A stretch of 64,000 nt of DNA. It comes from Larkinella sp. C7. GTDB lineage: Bacteria > Bacteroidota > Bacteroidia > Cytophagales > Spirosomataceae. Under the pieces are notes generated by a model, which ran no database searches, had not been told where the DNA came from, and saw nothing but the letters and a program-made list of their open reading frames with translations. The position numbers and the translations under genes were made by a program. Below, in pieces: positions 25,769 through 33,843 of the stretch; the stretch's first letter is position 1, and every line of letters begins with the position of its first letter. The stretch is taken from contig NZ_VBSL01000005.1 in assembly GCF_006149005.1 (NCBI RefSeq), positions 558,338-622,337 on the forward strand, written 5' to 3'.

Positions 25769-26536
25769 TTATTTGTAAAATGGAAACGTCAGGGCAACGT
25801 AACCCATGGCGGCCCGGTTGCGAAACCGTCGGTTGTCATCGTCAATGTTCAGATTACTGGCCCGCATTTCGGTGGTAATCCAGTGGTAACCGACTTTCAC
25901 ACCCATCCGTCGCAAAACTTTCAGCCTTACATAGACTTCGCTGGAGAGTGATCCCAAATCATTGTCGCCCAGCAACCGTACATTCAACCGCTGGGGCTGA
26001 GCATATTGCAAGGGGGAAACCCGAAAACTCACGGTATCTATTTCTGAATCGGCATTGGTGTGCTCAAACCGACCGGTTGTCGACCGGTAGCGTCCCTCCC
26101 GGCTCCTACCAAAGCCCAGACCGATCAGATCAGCACCAGCCCCCACTTCCACCGGTCCCAACCGGACCTGCGCCCGTAAACCGAAATTGACGGTTGAAAC
26201 CGTCACCCAATCGAATCGCATGGTATCGATATTGGCGGCTACCTCAGGAGCGCCAATGGCTCCAAAGCCGGTTTTTTCACGGGTGAGCCGGGCGGGAGCC
26301 GTCGTATAATTCAGGTTATCTCCGTAAAAATTCCCCCCTTTGATCGTCCAGCCAATCGAAAAAATCTTGTTGGCATCCAGGTTTAGCAGTTCATAGTAGG
26401 TAAAGGACGGAGCCAGATAATCCTTTTTAAAAGCGGTACCCACATCCACCCCGCTGCTGATGCGGCTGGCGGTAGGCGTTTGTGAGAAGGCGATGGCAGA
26501 GGTAAAGATCAGTACTAATGTTACTATTTTTCTCAT
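25769..26536 (-). CDS. Putative outer-membrane beta-barrel protein, unknown function
   Basis: A 255-residue protein with a clear signal peptide (MRKIVTLVLIFTSAIAFSQ). It is then made of alternating polar/apolar strands with many aromatic ends (FTYYELLNLDANKIFSIGWTIKG, VNFGLRAQVRLGPVEVGAGADLIGLGFG) and a last strand AAMGYVALTFPFYK ending in an aromatic-lysine pair. The length would suit a barrel of 8-10 strands. No conserved family was recognised. The plus-strand gene upstream is convergent, so it is transcribed alone. Confidence 0.6.
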   Translation of the reverse strand: MRKIVTLVLIFTSAIAFSQTPTASRISSGVDVGTAFKKDYLAPSFTYYELLNLDANKIFSIGWTIKGGNFYGDNLNYTTAPARLTREKTGFGAIGAPEVAANIDTMRFDWVTVSTVNFGLRAQVRLGPVEVGAGADLIGLGFGRSREGRYRSTTGRFEHTNADSEIDTVSFRVSPLQYAQPQRLNVRLLGDNDLGSLSSEVYVRLKVLRRMGVKVGYHWITTEMRASNLNIDDDNRRFRNRAAMGYVALTFPFYK

Positions 26537-26790
26537 ATAGGAAACTTACTTTGTAAAGCAAAGTTAATGGGATTAACTGAAAGCTGGTGATTTTGTTTTA
26601 CGCCGACAGCATCATTTTTTTTGCCAGAAGTTGATTTTAGGGCCAATCCGGTAACATTCAGGCAAGTAAATGGTTTAGAAAACTTACGTATAAGGGTCAC
26701 GACAGACGATTCAAGCATCCTGCTTTGACACGTGTAGAAATCCGGTGTCAAAATCATGCAGTTTATGATTGCCCAAACAAAATTTATTAC

Positions 26791-26817
26791 AAAAAATATG
26801 CCCCTCGCGGGGGCATA
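26791..26817 (-). terminator. Terminator after glgB
   Basis: On the minus strand TATGCCCC-CGCG-AGGGGCATA forms a stem-loop followed by TTTTTTG, starting 9 bases past the glgB stop. The rest of the 289-base gap to 26537 holds nothing else that I can support. Confidence 0.85.
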
Positions 26818-26825
26818 CCTGAATC

Positions 26826-28838
26826 TTATGCTTCATTATTCTGATACTTCAGCACCACCGCTCCCAACGGCGGCACGGTGAGCACAATGGAAGCCTGACG
26901 CCCTTGCCACTCCTGCGGTGCCGAGACAAGCGGCTGGCTATTCAGCAGGCCGCTCCCAAAAAACGCACGATCATCGCTGTTGAACAACTCGACCCAGGTG
27001 CCTGCCGCCGGAACACCAATGCGGTAGTCGGTGCGGGGAATGGGCGTCATGTTCAACACAATCACAACCTGCTCTTTGGTGCGGGTTCCTTTCCGGGCGT
27101 AGACAATCATGCTGTTTTCGCGGTCCGTCGTGTCGATCCACTCGAAGCCTTCGGCCACAAAGCTCTGCTCATACAGCGCCGGTTCGCTGCGATACAGCCG
27201 GTTTAAAGCTTTCATGCACTCTTTCATACCCTGATGGGGTGCATAGTCGAGGAGGTGCCAGTCGAGACTACCGTCGAATTTCCACTCCGAGGTTTGCCCA
27301 AATTCACAGCCCATAAACAGCAGTTTGGTGCCGGGATGCGTAAACATATACGTAAACAACAGCCGCAGGTTGGCAAACCGCTGCCACTCGTCACCCGGCA
27401 TTTTACTGATCAGCGCCTTTTTGCCGTAGACCACCTCATCGTGCGAAAACGGCAGCATGAAGTTTTCCGAAAACGCATACACCGTGCTGAACGTCAGCTC
27501 ATCCTGGTGCCAGCGACGGTAATACGAATCGCGCTGAAAATACCGCAGGGTGTCGTTCATCCAGCCCATCATCCACTTCATGCCGAAACCCAAACCGCCC
27601 GTATAGGTAGGTCGGGTCACGCCCGGGAAGGCCGTCGACTCCTCGGCAATCATCTGGACTTCCGGAAAATCCTTATAAACCGCTTCGTTCAGTTCTTTGA
27701 AGAGCGAAATGGCTTCCAGGTTTTCCCGGCCACCGAATACGTTGGGTTCCCATTCGCCGTGGTTGCGGGAATAATCGAGGTAGAGCATCGACGCGACGGC
27801 ATCGACCCGCAATCCGTCGGCATGAAAGCGGTCCAGCCAGAACAGGGCATTGCTGAGCAGAAACGCCCGCACCTCGTTGCGACCGTAATTAAAAATGTAG
27901 CTTTTCCAGTCGGGATGATAGCCCTTCCGCATATCGGGATGCTCATACAGGTGCGAACCGTCGAACTCGTACAAACCGTGGGCATCACCCGGAAAATGTG
28001 AAGGCACCCAGTCGAGGTACACGCCGATGTTCTCCTGGTGCAGCCGTTCGATCATATTCATGAAATCCTGCGGAGTTCCGAACCGGCTGGTCGGCGCAAA
28101 ATACCCGGTGATCTGATAGCCCCACGACGGGTCATACGGATGCTCCATGACGGGCATAAACTCGACGTGTGTAAAGCCCAGTTCCTTGATATAGGGCACC
28201 AGCGCATCGGCCACTTCACTGTACGACAATTGCCGGGTGGGCTCCGACGGGTCACGACGCCACGAATTCAGGTGAAGTTCATAGACGGAAAGGGGTTTGT
28301 TGAGGGCATTGAATTTCCCCCGGTTCCGCATCCAGTAATCATCTTTCCATTCGTACCAGTTGTCCCAGACAACCGAACCGGTTTTGGGCGGTGTTTCCCA
28401 CCAGAGCGCAAAGGGATCTCCTTTTTCAAGTTCACGACCGCTATCGTGCGTAATAGCATACTTATAAATCTCACCCCGGCCAATGTGGGGCACAAAAGCT
28501 TCCCAGATCCCCGAACTGTCCCAGCGAACTTTCAGCGGATGGCTTCCTTTGTTCCAGCCATTAAAATTGCCGATAACGGCGACATATCGGGCCGACGGTG
28601 CCCAGACGGCAAAATACGTACCGACCACGCCGTCGACCTCGACGACGTGTGAACCCAGCTTTTCGTACAGACGGGTGTGTTTTCCGGCCCGGAAAAGATA
28701 AATATCAAATTCGGTTAATCGACTGTAATCCCCGGAACCGCTCGAAGGTGTCGGCAATTCGGGTGCCTGATCGACAGTCTCCGTTTCCGGTTTTGGGTCA
28801 GTGGTAACAGGACTTTGTTTGGTCGTACGTTTCGCCAT
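26826..28838 (-). CDS. glgB: 1,4-alpha-glucan branching enzyme
   Basis: GH13 enzyme that cuts alpha-1,4 chains and rejoins them as alpha-1,6 branches in glycogen-like glucan. It has 670 residues. A Pro/Thr-rich N-terminal tail of about 40 residues precedes a CBM48-like domain (TYFAVWAPSARYVAVIGNFNGWN). The GH13 barrel contains EFMPVMEHPYDPSWGYQ, the nucleophile region ADGLRVDAVASMLYLDY, the general acid region MIAEESTAFPGVT and the LPFSHDEVVYGK motif. The C-terminal beta domain ends VPPLGAVVLKYQ. It lies on the same strand downstream of maltokinase and a Uma2 gene. With GlgE (39128-41146) and maltokinase it fits the GlgE route to alpha-glucan. Confidence 0.95.
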   Translation of the reverse strand: MAKRTTKQSPVTTDPKPETETVDQAPELPTPSSGSGDYSRLTEFDIYLFRAGKHTRLYEKLGSHVVEVDGVVGTYFAVWAPSARYVAVIGNFNGWNKGSHPLKVRWDSSGIWEAFVPHIGRGEIYKYAITHDSGRELEKGDPFALWWETPPKTGSVVWDNWYEWKDDYWMRNRGKFNALNKPLSVYELHLNSWRRDPSEPTRQLSYSEVADALVPYIKELGFTHVEFMPVMEHPYDPSWGYQITGYFAPTSRFGTPQDFMNMIERLHQENIGVYLDWVPSHFPGDAHGLYEFDGSHLYEHPDMRKGYHPDWKSYIFNYGRNEVRAFLLSNALFWLDRFHADGLRVDAVASMLYLDYSRNHGEWEPNVFGGRENLEAISLFKELNEAVYKDFPEVQMIAEESTAFPGVTRPTYTGGLGFGMKWMMGWMNDTLRYFQRDSYYRRWHQDELTFSTVYAFSENFMLPFSHDEVVYGKKALISKMPGDEWQRFANLRLLFTYMFTHPGTKLLFMGCEFGQTSEWKFDGSLDWHLLDYAPHQGMKECMKALNRLYRSEPALYEQSFVAEGFEWIDTTDRENSMIVYARKGTRTKEQVVIVLNMTPIPRTDYRIGVPAAGTWVELFNSDDRAFFGSGLLNSQPLVSAPQEWQGRQASIVLTVPPLGAVVLKYQNNEA

Positions 28839-28911
28839 AAGAAAGCTATATCGTTTAGCTCGTGAAATATAGACAAATTTTCACCGATGAATCCAACCGA
28901 TTCACTGGGTT

Positions 28912-29505
28912 TTATTCTTCAAAAACTTCGTGGAGTTCAATCTGGAGGTTCGGAAAGATCAGCGGAGACAGGGTATCACTCTCGTCGTACGGGGGTTGCC
29001 CGATAAACTGCCCCTGTTCGTTGAGCGTATAGACCGGGACGTTATCGTATTCGGGCTGAACAATCCAGTATTCCCGGACACCGGCTTCCTGATACGCATC
29101 GAATTTCTCCTTCATTTCTTTCTTCGTATTGCCTTTCGACAACACTTCAATCACCAGATCCGGTGCACCAATGCAACCCGCATCATCCAGTTTGGCCGGA
29201 TCGCAAACGATGCACAAATCCGGCTGAACCACGGTGGTGATCGTTTCATTCGTTGGTTTATTCTTGCGGGGCAGTCGCACATCGAACGGGGCCATGAAGA
29301 CCTGACAGGGCTTGCCCTTCATATAATTACCAAACGGCAAATAGAACTTACCAACCAACGGCTGGTGACGGCAACCGAGTGCGGGCAACATTTTCCAGAT
29401 GTAGCCGCGTATCAATTCAAGCCGCTCCTGAACCCGCCACGTCAGGTAGTCGGCATATGTATATTGCCGGGTTAAATCCAACTGATCCAAACTGGTTATT
29501 TCCAT
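28912..29505 (-). CDS. Uma2 family (DUF820) nuclease-like protein
   Basis: A 197-residue member of the Uma2 family, which has a PD-(D/E)xK restriction-endonuclease-like fold. VQPDLCIVCDPAKLDDAGCIGAPDLVIEVLS holds the usual PD...APDLVIEVLS catalytic region, and the K comes within GNTKKEMKEKFDAYQEAGVREYWIVQPE, which is the family's most conserved stretch. Uma2 proteins are abundant in Cytophagales and Cyanobacteria and their role is unproved. It sits between mak and glgB; the 23-base gap to mak suggests read-through, but nothing links it to glucan metabolism. Confidence 0.9.
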   Translation of the reverse strand: MEITSLDQLDLTRQYTYADYLTWRVQERLELIRGYIWKMLPALGCRHQPLVGKFYLPFGNYMKGKPCQVFMAPFDVRLPRKNKPTNETITTVVQPDLCIVCDPAKLDDAGCIGAPDLVIEVLSKGNTKKEMKEKFDAYQEAGVREYWIVQPEYDNVPVYTLNEQGQFIGQPPYDESDTLSPLIFPNLQIELHEVFEE

Positions 29506-29528
29506 AGAAATGCGCGTTTAGCACAAAC

Positions 29529-31214
29529 TTACTCTTTTTTCGTCTGCAACAATCCCATTTGCAGCAGCGGGAGTTCCGAATTCCGGGTTGGGTCGGCAAT
29601 CCGTATTTTTTCAATTTCCCGGATCACATCCATAATTCCTTTCAACGGAATCTTGACCCAGGCCGGTCGGTAGCTGATTTCGTAGCCCAGTTCATACACG
29701 GCTTTTTCGAGCAGATACACCAGCAGCAAAAAGTTAACCTCGTTGCTGTTCTTGAACAGCGGATGTGGGCTGCCAACCGTTTCCAGGTAGGCATCCATGT
29801 ACGTGTCGCGAATCAGTTTGAACCAACGTTCGGAAACGCGCTGCAGGTGATCGGGTTCAATGCCGGCGGTTTCTGTGCTGCCAAAGAGCTTGGCCGAAAC
29901 CGCGTAATGATACGACCGGATCATGCCGGCGACGTCTTTCAGGGGCGAATGTTTGATCTTTCGCTCGCTGATGCTGCTCTCCGGTTCGCCTTCAAAATCG
30001 ATGATAACGAAGTCGTTACCTGTTGCAAGAACCTGTCCCAGGTGGTAATCACCGTGAATCCGGATGCGCAGCGAGTCGAGCGGGCGGGTGCGGAAATCGT
30101 CAACAAACTCATCGATCATCTCCTTGGCTTCCATAAACACCCACGCCAGACGCTGCGCCAGCGGATCGAGTTTCGTGTAATTGTCGATGAGCAGGTTATA
30201 CCGCCGTTCGAGCAAACTTTCAAACCGCCGGATGATAAACTCCCGGTAGTCGTCGGTGAACGGTTCGGCGGCAAATGCCGGATCGCCCGAGTCCGGGTCA
30301 TACAGCGCCAGGTGCATTTGACCCGTTCGTCGGCCCAGCAGTTCCACCCGGTCGAACACGTCTTCCCGGATCGTAAACAAGCGGTGTGGAACCGCATACA
30401 GAAAATCGTTGAGGTAATCGCCCGTCTGGTTCCAGCTATCCTGCTGATTTTCAACCATGCGCTGCATCATCCCGAGTGTAATGTCCGGCACACCCTCCTG
30501 CTCCCAGATCACACTGCCGGCGTAGGCCGGGATATGGCTAAAATTGCTTTTTTCGGTCAGAAAACTGACGAGATCCACTTCCGGGTTGGTTTCCTGAAAA
30601 AGCTTGCGGTAAAGTTTCAGGAAATACTTCTCTCCCTGAGCCGGAACGCCAAAAACCAGTGCAGAATTACTTGAATCAACCGGTAATACACGACTGGTAA
30701 TCAGTCCACTGGCATCTTCAATAGCCAACCCTTTTCCCCGGTGGAAGGTCAGTTTTCCGTTTGTTTGATCCAGGGTTTGCTGATGGGCCAGGTGATGATA
30801 CAGGGCTTGCTGGAACCGCTCGTCGTAAATGGCATCGACCACCAAACCGCTTTTCTGGTCGAATTTCGCACGCGTCAGCACCCCTTTCGGGGCAATTGAA
30901 GAGGCCCCGGGATGATCAGCTTCAACAAACGACAAGGGAAGTAAATACCGTTCGGTTTCCCCGTCGGCATACGCGGCTTCCACGATAAACAGGAATGCCT
31001 TATCGTCGGGTTGATTACCGGAAAGAAACGCAATTTCGTGAACAACCCGAATGCGAAAGCCGGCCTGCTGGCGGGCTTTACCGGCAAACCACCGGCACGA
31101 GTTCACATAGGGAGGCAGAATCGCCGTTTCCAGAAACCGGATGGCATCCTGATCCCGGATTAGATTATTCCAGGCATAGGGGCTACTCAGGTTGGTTGCG
31201 GTTGAGTCGAACAT
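29529..31214 (-). CDS. mak: Maltokinase (maltose 1-phosphotransferase), stand-alone
   Basis: A 561-residue kinase-fold enzyme that makes maltose-1-phosphate from maltose and ATP, the donor for GlgE. YVNSCRWFAGKARQ at about 35-48 is the N-terminal cap signature of maltokinases (and of the C-terminal half of TreS-Mak fusions). The catalytic aminoglycoside-kinase-like loop is RIHGDYHLGQVLATGNDFVIIDFEGEPESS (catalytic D in HGDYHLGQ, metal D in IDFEGEP), followed by RKIKHSPLKDVAGMIRSYHY. The trehalose synthase domain to which it is often fused is absent, and no treS gene is in the window. It is probably co-transcribed with the Uma2 gene and perhaps with glgB. Confidence 0.9.
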   Translation of the reverse strand: MFDSTATNLSSPYAWNNLIRDQDAIRFLETAILPPYVNSCRWFAGKARQQAGFRIRVVHEIAFLSGNQPDDKAFLFIVEAAYADGETERYLLPLSFVEADHPGASSIAPKGVLTRAKFDQKSGLVVDAIYDERFQQALYHHLAHQQTLDQTNGKLTFHRGKGLAIEDASGLITSRVLPVDSSNSALVFGVPAQGEKYFLKLYRKLFQETNPEVDLVSFLTEKSNFSHIPAYAGSVIWEQEGVPDITLGMMQRMVENQQDSWNQTGDYLNDFLYAVPHRLFTIREDVFDRVELLGRRTGQMHLALYDPDSGDPAFAAEPFTDDYREFIIRRFESLLERRYNLLIDNYTKLDPLAQRLAWVFMEAKEMIDEFVDDFRTRPLDSLRIRIHGDYHLGQVLATGNDFVIIDFEGEPESSISERKIKHSPLKDVAGMIRSYHYAVSAKLFGSTETAGIEPDHLQRVSERWFKLIRDTYMDAYLETVGSPHPLFKNSNEVNFLLLVYLLEKAVYELGYEISYRPAWVKIPLKGIMDVIREIEKIRIADPTRNSELPLLQMGLLQTKKE

Positions 31215-31316
31215 GGAGACAAATCGGAGCTACAGGCGAAGCGATTCTGCCCGTAATAATACAAAGTGATTCCGTAAATAAGCCTATTTGTTGGGGATAA
31301 ATTGCAAACCCGGCGT

Positions 31317-31919
31317 TTATTCTACCAGATAATCCATCAGAGTTTTCCACTGGATTTTCTGGTAGAAAAGCCAGCCGGTGGTGGCAATAACGGTATTGAC
31401 CACCGCACGGCCTCCGGCTTCCGGATTCTGGTTGTTGATTCGTTCATTTTCGCCAATCTGACAGGCCGTTAAGGTATTTCCCACCCATTCCACACGAAAC
31501 GTGCTGCTCGATTCATCGGTAAAAAAGTGTTCGGTCCGGTTTTCGTTTTCGTGCGGGTCAGCACAGGGACGCGCCGTAAAACCGGCTTTCGTTTCCTCAT
31601 CGACAACCTGGGTCACCTTAACCCAGTTTACGGGCGTCGGGCCGGGGAGTTCCAGGCGAATTAAATCACCAACCACCGGCCGACCGGTTGACTTCGCAAG
31701 CCCTGAGGGATCGTGTAAAACAAAATCGGCTGTCATGCTGGAGACTTCAGACCAGCGGTTTACGGCAAAAACTTTCTCTCTGGCTTGGGCAAATGCCTGC
31801 AAAGTAGTCTGAGCGTCTGGATAATGCTTCTGGCTACAATACGTCTTGTCAACCGAGTCGTCGCCTTTTAAAAGATCAATGCCCTGTTGAATGGCCTCTC
31901 CGATGTTACTGGTTTTCAT
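31317..31919 (-). CDS. Uncharacterised soluble protein
   Basis: A 200-residue protein with no signal peptide or membrane segment. Two halves are visible: a helical N-terminus (about 1-65, with a possible YCSQKHYPDAQTTLQAF segment) and a beta-rich central part (about 65-150: VVGDLIRLELPGPTPVNWVKVTQVVDEETKAGFTARPC, then STFRVEWVGNTLTACQIGENERINNQ). It ends WKTLMDYLVE. I do not recognise the family; the beta-rich half could be a small barrel domain. It lies between mak and a small secreted protein gene on the same strand. Confidence 0.6.
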   Translation of the reverse strand: MKTSNIGEAIQQGIDLLKGDDSVDKTYCSQKHYPDAQTTLQAFAQAREKVFAVNRWSEVSSMTADFVLHDPSGLAKSTGRPVVGDLIRLELPGPTPVNWVKVTQVVDEETKAGFTARPCADPHENENRTEHFFTDESSSTFRVEWVGNTLTACQIGENERINNQNPEAGGRAVVNTVIATTGWLFYQKIQWKTLMDYLVE

Positions 31920-31952
31920 ACGTTTTGGATTGAAGGGTCTACACGCTGTGTA

Positions 31953-31989
31953 TTAAAAACCCATTCCGGCCGGTTGAGCGGAATGGGTT
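31953..31989 (-). terminator. Terminator after the basic secreted protein gene
   Basis: Arms AACCCATTCCG (31958-31968) and CGGAATGGGTT (31979-31989) pair perfectly. On the minus strand the stem is followed by TTTTAATA. It lies 29 bases past the stop at 32019. Confidence 0.75.
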
Positions 31990-32018
31990 GTTTACGCTAA
32001 GCAGGATGCTAAAAGCCT

Positions 32019-32420
32019 TTATTGACGGGGGTTGGGCTTTTTACGGGTGGTGTCCGTACCGGTGTTGCCGAACGTACGGCCGTTGCTGCGGTCATTTTTG
32101 GCTTTCGGATACGATCTGGACCGGTTCTTTTCGGACACTTTGCCATCAGCGGTTGACGGCGACCGTGCTTCCCGATTCGCCTGCTGACCCGAACGGCCAA
32201 ATTTATTGGATGTGCTGTTGCTATCCGGGCGAACACCGGTAACGTTCCGGCTAATGCCCGCCCGGGTTTTGCCGGGCTCCGTTTTCTGTTCTTTCACATT
32301 CCCGTTCTTGCTCTGAGCCGAATTGGCAGCATTGCCTTCCGAACTGGTCGTCTGAGCCTGGGTTGGCCGGGTGAAAATCAATCCTGTCAATACAGCGGCC
32401 ATTAAGATTCCTTTTTTCAT
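32019..32420 (-). CDS. Small secreted, disordered, basic protein
   Basis: A 133-residue protein with a signal peptide (MKKGILMAAVLTGLIFTRPTQAQ). The remainder is low-complexity and rich in Ser, Asn, Lys, Arg and Gly with almost no hydrophobic core, so it is probably disordered in the periplasm or outside. No family is recognised. A promoter was not identified in the 246-base stretch upstream, which otherwise shows only an 8-bp hairpin (CGGTTTGG / CCAAACCG). Confidence 0.55.
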   Translation of the reverse strand: MKKGILMAAVLTGLIFTRPTQAQTTSSEGNAANSAQSKNGNVKEQKTEPGKTRAGISRNVTGVRPDSNSTSNKFGRSGQQANREARSPSTADGKVSEKNRSRSYPKAKNDRSNGRTFGNTGTDTTRKKPNPRQ

Positions 32421-32666
32421 CGTTGAGTTGATTTACGAGACGTTTTCCCGTCCACAAGGTTCATCATACAGTGCATTCGTGCGGTTTGGATTGGTTGAAA
32501 AGCCAAACCGGTGACGACGGCCTTCTATGGTGTTAACCGCATACGCACCGCATTGTTATTGAAAATAAGCCAGGGTCCGGCAAAAGAAATTTGGTTTCTT
32601 CAACCTGAAAAGGCCGAATAAGTCCCAAGGTCCGTGGAAAATCACAACGCCCGAATGCCGCTTTTC

Positions 32667-33680
32667 TCACGGTTCAGGCTCCGTTTTCTGCTTCTGCTGA
32701 TAGATAAATTCGTGGAGCCTGCGGGATTTTTCACGGGTCTGCCGGGATTTTTCGGTAAACTCCTGCGCAGCTTTTTGGTTACCGGCCTCGGCAAATTGTT
32801 TCGCCGACTGATCGAGCAACAGAATCGTCTCCTCAAACCCCCGAACGCCCTGCCACAGCGCTTCGTCAACGGTTTTGGTCACTTCGGCCAGCAGAGAACC
32901 TGCCGTATACGCATGACCCGTATGGCAACGATACCGGATCAGTTTGCCTTCTTTGATACTGACCAGGCTACCGTGGCACTCGGGGCAGGTTAAGGGCGTG
33001 AGTTCACCCAGATCAATGATGCCCATTTCGAAGGCGTTTTCTTCAGCGGCAATGTTGATTTCGGCCTCCATCCGGGTCTTTTCCTCGGCCGAAAGCGTAG
33101 GTTTTTCGGACACCTCCTCCTGGGTTAACCGGTTCAGCAACTGCGCCATTTCGGCCATCGGAACACTGTAGTCGACATCGACGTATTCCCGCACACTATC
33201 CGGCATGCTGGGATACAGGGCTTCGTCCGGTTCCTGAATAATGGTTAGCCCGCCGAGCCGTTTGATGGACCACATGCCTGAGGTGCCGTCGTTGAGCATT
33301 CCCGTTAGAACAACCCCAATCACCCGGGGGCCGTAGGTATATGCCGCAGACCGAAACAGGGCGTCGATGGAAGGGCGAAACCGGTTTTCTTTCGGACCTT
33401 TTTTGACAATCATCCGGTCATGTTCGACCAGCAGGTGATGGTCGGGCAGAGCGACATAAATCTGGCCTGGTCGAATGCTTTCTCCATCCCGGGGATGAAC
33501 GGCCTTCAGGGGTCCCGCGTGGGTCAGAATATCAGGCAAAAAACTGGGTGAGTGGGGTGAAAGATGCTGCACGATAAAAATAGAAGCCCCAAAATCCGCG
33601 GAAAGAGTCGATACCAATTCTTTCAGGGCCGTTATTCCGCCGGCCGAAGAGCCTATAACTACCAGATTGCGCTTTGCCAT
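32667..33680 (-). CDS. Orphan CheB-type methylesterase with C-terminal zinc-ribbon and helical tail
   Basis: About 337 residues from ATG 33680 (MAKRNLVVIGSSAGG...). The CheB methylesterase domain (1-190) has the whole triad: S12 (GSSAGGITAL), H39 (VQHLSPHSPS) and D131 (TGMLNDGTSGM). The N-terminal receiver domain of classical CheB is missing. From about 240 a CPECHGSL...RYRCHTGHAY segment has CxxC and CHxGH and looks like a zinc ribbon; a helical tail follows (KSRQTREKSRRLHEF). No cheA, cheR or receptor gene is intact nearby. It is divergent from the decayed CheB-CheR fusion. A role in non-chemotactic signalling is likely. Confidence 0.85.
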   Translation of the reverse strand: MAKRNLVVIGSSAGGITALKELVSTLSADFGASIFIVQHLSPHSPSFLPDILTHAGPLKAVHPRDGESIRPGQIYVALPDHHLLVEHDRMIVKKGPKENRFRPSIDALFRSAAYTYGPRVIGVVLTGMLNDGTSGMWSIKRLGGLTIIQEPDEALYPSMPDSVREYVDVDYSVPMAEMAQLLNRLTQEEVSEKPTLSAEEKTRMEAEINIAAEENAFEMGIIDLGELTPLTCPECHGSLVSIKEGKLIRYRCHTGHAYTAGSLLAEVTKTVDEALWQGVRGFEETILLLDQSAKQFAEAGNQKAAQEFTEKSRQTREKSRRLHEFIYQQKQKTEPEP

Positions 33681-33746
33681 ACACGATATAACTATGAATT
33701 TTAGGATAAACACGTTCGCTCCTTCTCCAGAAGAGAAGGCGTAATC

Positions 33747-33754
33747 TAAGTTTG
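33747..33754 (+). promoter_or_regulatory. Possible -7 box in front of the CheB-CheR pseudogene
   Basis: TAAGTTTG fits TAnnTTTG 90 bases before 33844. A CCTTCTC-CAGAA-GAGAAGG hairpin lies just upstream (33721-33739). Weak evidence. Confidence 0.3.
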
Positions 33755-33843
33755 AAGAGTCTGGCAAATAGTCCTAACTTGCTTCCGGTACCTTCGTCTC
33801 CCAAAGTAAACAGTTAACTTGTACGATAGTTCTTGAAAATGGT

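Noticed and set aside
26533-26757. 74-codon minus-strand open frame in the gap before glgB
   Set aside because: It overlaps the start of the outer-membrane protein gene, has an unremarkable composition and no conserved-looking segment.
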